This document shows positions 13,139-15,963 of a stretch of 15,963 nt of DNA, piece by piece. The stretch spans positions 1 through 15,963 of the forward strand of contig CAZGRO010000020.1 in the NCBI GenBank assembly GCA_964528315.1, written 5' to 3'. How positions within the stretch are numbered: position 1 is the stretch's first letter; every line of letters starts with the position of its first letter. Below the pieces are notes generated by a model. That model saw only the letters and a program-made list of their open reading frames with translations, was not told the origin of the DNA and did no database searches. The translations under genes and the position numbers were made by a program. The stretch is from JALHTG01 sp964528315. GTDB lineage: Archaea > Thermoproteota > Bathyarchaeia > 40CM-2-53-6 > JALHTG01.

Positions 13139-14137
13139 CTACTCGGTTTGGATGTTCAGATACTCAATCTTGGGAGGAGAGGGAGATGCGATTCTGGCTC
13201 GGGCCGCATGCTTCAAGGTGATCAGCCTTCTTGATGGCCCCGAGATACTTCCGGCCACCATCAAGTAGCTTCCCTTGATTGGCCCTGAGCGAACGAAGCC
13301 TCCCTTTGGGTTGGCCTCAGTCGGATCTTCGCCGATTTTCACAATCTGTTGACTGTAAGAGGTCCTCTGATGAAAGCCTGTCTGCCCGGCTCTGGGCACT
13401 GTGTACTGAACATACGAGGGATTCCATCCTCCTATTGTGCCAACTTGACGGACAGTCTTTCTTGATTTGTGGGATTTTCTCCTGATTCCCCAACGCTTCA
13501 CAGGCCCTTGAATTCCCTTGCCCCTAGTTATCCCGGCCACATCAACCCATTCGCCAGGTTGAAAGACATCCGAGGCTTTCACTTCTTTGCCAAGTATGCT
13601 CTTTGCATAATCCAATTGATCCTTCGAGGCCCCTCCACTTAACTTGATCTCAATGATCTCAGGTGTCTTTCTTGGGACGTTTGCGAGTTCCGGTTGGGTC
13701 GTGGTCAGTACGCGAACCTCGTGAACTCTCGTTAGTGAGTCCTCTATCTTCTTCAGTGCCTGCTCTGTTTTCTGACTCTTGGGCGCGGATAGGACCCGTC
13801 CGAGATTCTTTGGGAAGTTTTGAGCCCACGCCTCTGTCATGGTCCTCAAACCTGTAGGGCTCTTTTCATAGACCCTTACCGCACAAACCATCATTGGTGG
13901 GCTATCTATCAACGTAACAGGAAGTGTGATCTCTTTCCCGAAGTTGAATGATCCTTTCTGATTGTCGATTGTCATGATATGGGTCATTCCGACCTTGTAA
14001 CCCGAAAAGGCTAGGAGCTTTGGCTTCCCCTCGATCTCGGGCCAATACCTAATGCGCGCTCTCCATCGATTTGCACGTCCCCTGGGAAGATACGCCAAGG
14101 AACCTCTCTTAGGAGCGTGCTTCTTCCTATGACCCAA
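13139..14137 (-). CDS. rpl3: Large-subunit ribosomal protein uL3 (L3)
   Basis: Early-assembly protein of the large subunit with a loop reaching the peptidyl-transferase centre. The archaeal/eukaryotic long form is clear: MGHRKKHAPKRGSLAYLPRG, FSGYKVGMTHIMTIDNQKGS, VAGITRGKGIQGPVKRWGIR, and a central HKSRKTVRQVGTIGGWNPS followed by RAGQTGFHQRTSYSQQIVKI. 332 aa is normal. The start is TTG 14137 with AGGT 7 nt upstream and a leader of about 38 nt from the TATA box at 14196-14203. It is the first gene of the ribosomal cluster here. Confidence 0.97.
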   Translation of the reverse strand: MGHRKKHAPKRGSLAYLPRGRANRWRARIRYWPEIEGKPKLLAFSGYKVGMTHIMTIDNQKGSFNFGKEITLPVTLIDSPPMMVCAVRVYEKSPTGLRTMTEAWAQNFPKNLGRVLSAPKSQKTEQALKKIEDSLTRVHEVRVLTTTQPELANVPRKTPEIIEIKLSGGASKDQLDYAKSILGKEVKASDVFQPGEWVDVAGITRGKGIQGPVKRWGIRRKSHKSRKTVRQVGTIGGWNPSYVQYTVPRAGQTGFHQRTSYSQQIVKIGEDPTEANPKGGFVRSGPIKGSYLMVAGSISGPSRRLITLKHAARARIASPSPPKIEYLNIQTE

Positions 14138-14195
14138 ATCCGAAACCTTCTGTGACTCTCTCCAAGACTGCCGCAGTTTCAGGGAGCGCTAGCTA

Positions 14196-14203
14196 TTATA
14201 AAC
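14196..14203. promoter_or_regulatory. Near-palindromic TATA box between uL3 and the SPOUT gene
   Basis: TTATAAAC on the plus strand, reading TTTATAA on the minus strand, in the 111-nt divergent gap. On the minus strand it predicts a uL3 transcript start near 14174; on the plus strand it predicts a start near 14225 for the methyltransferase gene. No second TATA-like element is seen for either direction, so one element may serve both. Confidence 0.55.
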
Positions 14204-14248
14204 CTTGCGAACCCACATGTTGTACATAGAAGATCCTACAACCAAAAC

Positions 14249-15133
14249 ATGAGATGTGGTCAAAGAATGTCCTGGATGGTTAACAAAAGAAGGAAAAAGC
14301 TCACAGTTGCAATACCTTCATCCTTCGTCTCAGATATCCCACATCTCAGAGAAAAGACTCTTCGTGTCGGCCTCCTAGCACGCGCAGCCGCGATCTATCG
14401 AGTCGATGAGATATTGATCTACGCCCCCAGCCCTGAAACTCACCGTGAGGACGCCGAATTCCTGAGAACAATTCTTTCGTACCTGGAAACCCCCCAATAC
14501 CTACGAAGGAGGATATTCCCCATGTCACCGAAAATGCAGTACGTAGGAATACTCCCCCCACTGAGGACCCCACACCATCCAGTGCAGAAAACCGACCGGG
14601 CTCCGCAGCCAGCATACCGCGAAGGAATTGTGGTCGGTTCAGACGGACATTTGGCTACCGTCGACATAGGTATGAGCAGAAACGTAGCCGTTGCGGTGGC
14701 TGGGCTGCGGAAAGGGAAGCGTGTGACAGTCAAGATCGATAAGACCTCTCAAGGGGAGCGATACTCAGTGGTTTCTAAGGAAGAAGTGCCCTTCTACTGG
14801 GGATATGACGTGTCTGTCTCAACGCGGATGCTTGGGGAAACTCTAAGACACCGCCAGAAGGAACTTGTGCTTATGACATCAAGATATGGTAAACCCATCT
14901 GCGACGTGACGCAGAAGCTTAAGGAAGAGATTGGCCGCACATCGAGGATTATGGTTGTGTTTGGCTCGCCTCAGGAGGGCCTCACGGAGATTCTTGCTAG
15001 GGAGAGATTGCAACCTCAAGCGTTCACCGAGATGGTTCTTAACACCATTCCGAATCAAGGTACTGAAACGGTAAGAACAGAGGAAGCTGTATGCGCCACG
15101 TTGGCAATTCTTAACGTTCTTGAGGAGAAATGA
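14249..15133 (+). CDS. SPOUT-family RNA methyltransferase (archaeal DUF171/COG2106-like)
   Basis: Putative RNA methyltransferase of the SPOUT (trefoil-knot) class, regularly found beside uL3 in archaea; homologues are annotated as RNA uridine-N3 methyltransferases. Seen here: the family N-terminus KLTVAIPSSFVSDIPHLREK, LLARAAAIYRVDEILIY, an inserted OB-like segment (about residues 125-170, EGIVVGSDGHLATVDIG), then the cofactor-binding knot with VVFGSPQEGLTEIL (237-249) and NTIPNQGTETVRTEEA (265-280). 294 aa from ATG 14249; ATG 14276 (MVNKRRKKLTV, residue 10) fits homologues equally well and neither has a ribosome binding site. Its target is not shown by the sequence; rRNA is plausible given its neighbours. 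Confidence 0.88.
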   Translation: MRCGQRMSWMVNKRRKKLTVAIPSSFVSDIPHLREKTLRVGLLARAAAIYRVDEILIYAPSPETHREDAEFLRTILSYLETPQYLRRRIFPMSPKMQYVGILPPLRTPHHPVQKTDRAPQPAYREGIVVGSDGHLATVDIGMSRNVAVAVAGLRKGKRVTVKIDKTSQGERYSVVSKEEVPFYWGYDVSVSTRMLGETLRHRQKELVLMTSRYGKPICDVTQKLKEEIGRTSRIMVVFGSPQEGLTEILARERLQPQAFTEMVLNTIPNQGTETVRTEEAVCATLAILNVLEEK

Positions 15134-15191
15134 GCGAAATGAGTCATGAGGACTGTGTTGAGGGAACCGAACAAGACTGAGATGAGAACCC

Positions 15192-15963
15192 ATGAGCATA
15201 CTTGACGACCCCAAGAGGATCGGAGAGATCGACCAGAGCAACATGCGTGAGGATATTGACCTAATGCCAGAATATCTCAGTCAAGCTGTGAACGAATTCA
15301 AACCGACGCTTCCACTGCCATCTAGAAGCGATTTTGACAACATTGTTCTTGTAGGGATGGGGACCTCTGCCATAGCTGCAGAAATCGCACTGAACTGGCT
15401 TGCCGATCATCTGGACAAACCAGCGATACTGGTCAGAGATAGCAGGTTGCCAGGTTTCTCAAACACGAGAACAATGATCTTAGCTGTGAGCTACAGTGGA
15501 GACACACAGGAGACGCTTGAAGCACTTCTTGATGCCATCCGGAAAGGTTGCCAAGTGGTGACCATTTCGTCTGGCGGAAACATGAGAAGGATCTCGGGAC
15601 GCCACAGAATCCCCCATTACAACGTGAAACCGGGACTTGAACCTAGAACGGCCTTGCCTTTCCTGTTAGCGGCTTCGTCTCTCGCGCTCTCCCCATCCAG
15701 CAATAAGACCGATGCGAATCTAGAGATTCTGGGGGCGGCCGACTGTCTGAAGAGCCTCAGGAATCAGATTGGATGGAGGGTTCCTCAGAAGAACAATCCG
15801 GCCAAACAGCTCGCTCTCAACATTGTGGCCACCATTCCTGTGGCCCATGCCTTCTATCGAAATAGTGGCTTGGCGAGGAGAATGAAGAATCAGCTGAATG
15901 AGAATAGCAAGATGCCGGTTGTGATGAGTATTCTTCCGGAGAGTTGCCATAATGAGCTGGAAG
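15192..15963 (+). CDS. Bifunctional phosphoglucose/phosphomannose isomerase (cut by window edge)
   Basis: Interconverts glucose-6-phosphate or mannose-6-phosphate with fructose-6-phosphate in the cytosol. 257 residues are visible of the roughly 300-330 usual. Motifs of the archaeal PGI/PMI family: VGMGTSAIAAEI (54-65), the phosphate-binding serine loop AVSYSGDTQETLE (98-110), TISSGGN (124-130), PGLEPRTALPF (147-157), and the active-site NENSK (236-240, Glu237) with CHNE (252-255, His253). The usual GMGGSG is GMGTSA here. ATG 15192 is the first start after an in-frame stop just upstream; the ribosome binding site is weak (GAGATGAGA). It lies 58 nt after the methyltransferase gene on the same strand, perhaps one operon. 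Confidence 0.93.
   Translation, partial: MSILDDPKRIGEIDQSNMREDIDLMPEYLSQAVNEFKPTLPLPSRSDFDNIVLVGMGTSAIAAEIALNWLADHLDKPAILVRDSRLPGFSNTRTMILAVSYSGDTQETLEALLDAIRKGCQVVTISSGGNMRRISGRHRIPHYNVKPGLEPRTALPFLLAASSLALSPSSNKTDANLEILGAADCLKSLRNQIGWRVPQKNNPAKQLALNIVATIPVAHAFYRNSGLARRMKNQLNENSKMPVVMSILPESCHNELE

Overview
This window is an archaeal ribosomal-protein supercluster (S10 plus spc type). The genes that point to Archaea are the eukaryote-like proteins eL32, eL19 and eS4, an archaeal RNase P protein (Rpp29/Rnp1) between uL29 and uS17, zinc-ribbon uS14, archaeal SecY, and a SPOUT RNA methyltransferase next to uL3. TATA boxes rather than -35/-10 promoters, with GGAGG/GGTGA ribosome binding sites, fit the same conclusion. 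No SUI1 gene lies between uL29 and Rnp1, and the style of the uL14 and S17 sequences leans towards the TACK branch (possibly Bathyarchaeia-like). That lineage call is inference; no marker here settles it.

Layout. The minus strand, read from high to low coordinates, carries uL3, uL4, uL23, uL2, uS19, [1 kb insert], uL22, uS3, uL29, Rnp1, uS17, uL14, uL24, eS4, uL5, uS14, uS8, uL6, eL32, eL19, uL18, uS5, uL30, uL15 and secY. secY is cut by the left edge of the window. From uL22 to uL30 the genes almost all touch or overlap, many as GTGA/TTGA stop-start overlaps. uS14 (5442-5606) is a 54-codon gene whose start lies inside the end of uL5. Probable TATA boxes precede uL3, uS19, uL22 and uL15, so the cluster is probably transcribed from several entry points.

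The unusual part is 9734-10787. The near-universal uS19-uL22 adjacency is interrupted by two plus-strand genes facing the other way. The first is a predicted membrane-anchored winged-helix protein (10005-10469). The second is an 80-residue two-helix membrane protein (10545-10787) whose 3' end overlaps the 3' end of uS19. They look like a small operon: a near-leaderless first gene, then a second gene with a perfect ribosome binding site. Their function is unknown.

Right of uL3, transcribed divergently across a TATA box that reads nearly the same on both strands, are a SPOUT-family RNA methyltransferase gene (14249-15133) and the start of a bifunctional phosphoglucose/phosphomannose isomerase gene (15192 to the window end). 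Apart from the insert, this is mainly translation and protein-export machinery. The number of TTG start codons (9 of 24 ribosomal or Rnp1 genes) is notable and is supported by good ribosome binding sites in several cases.
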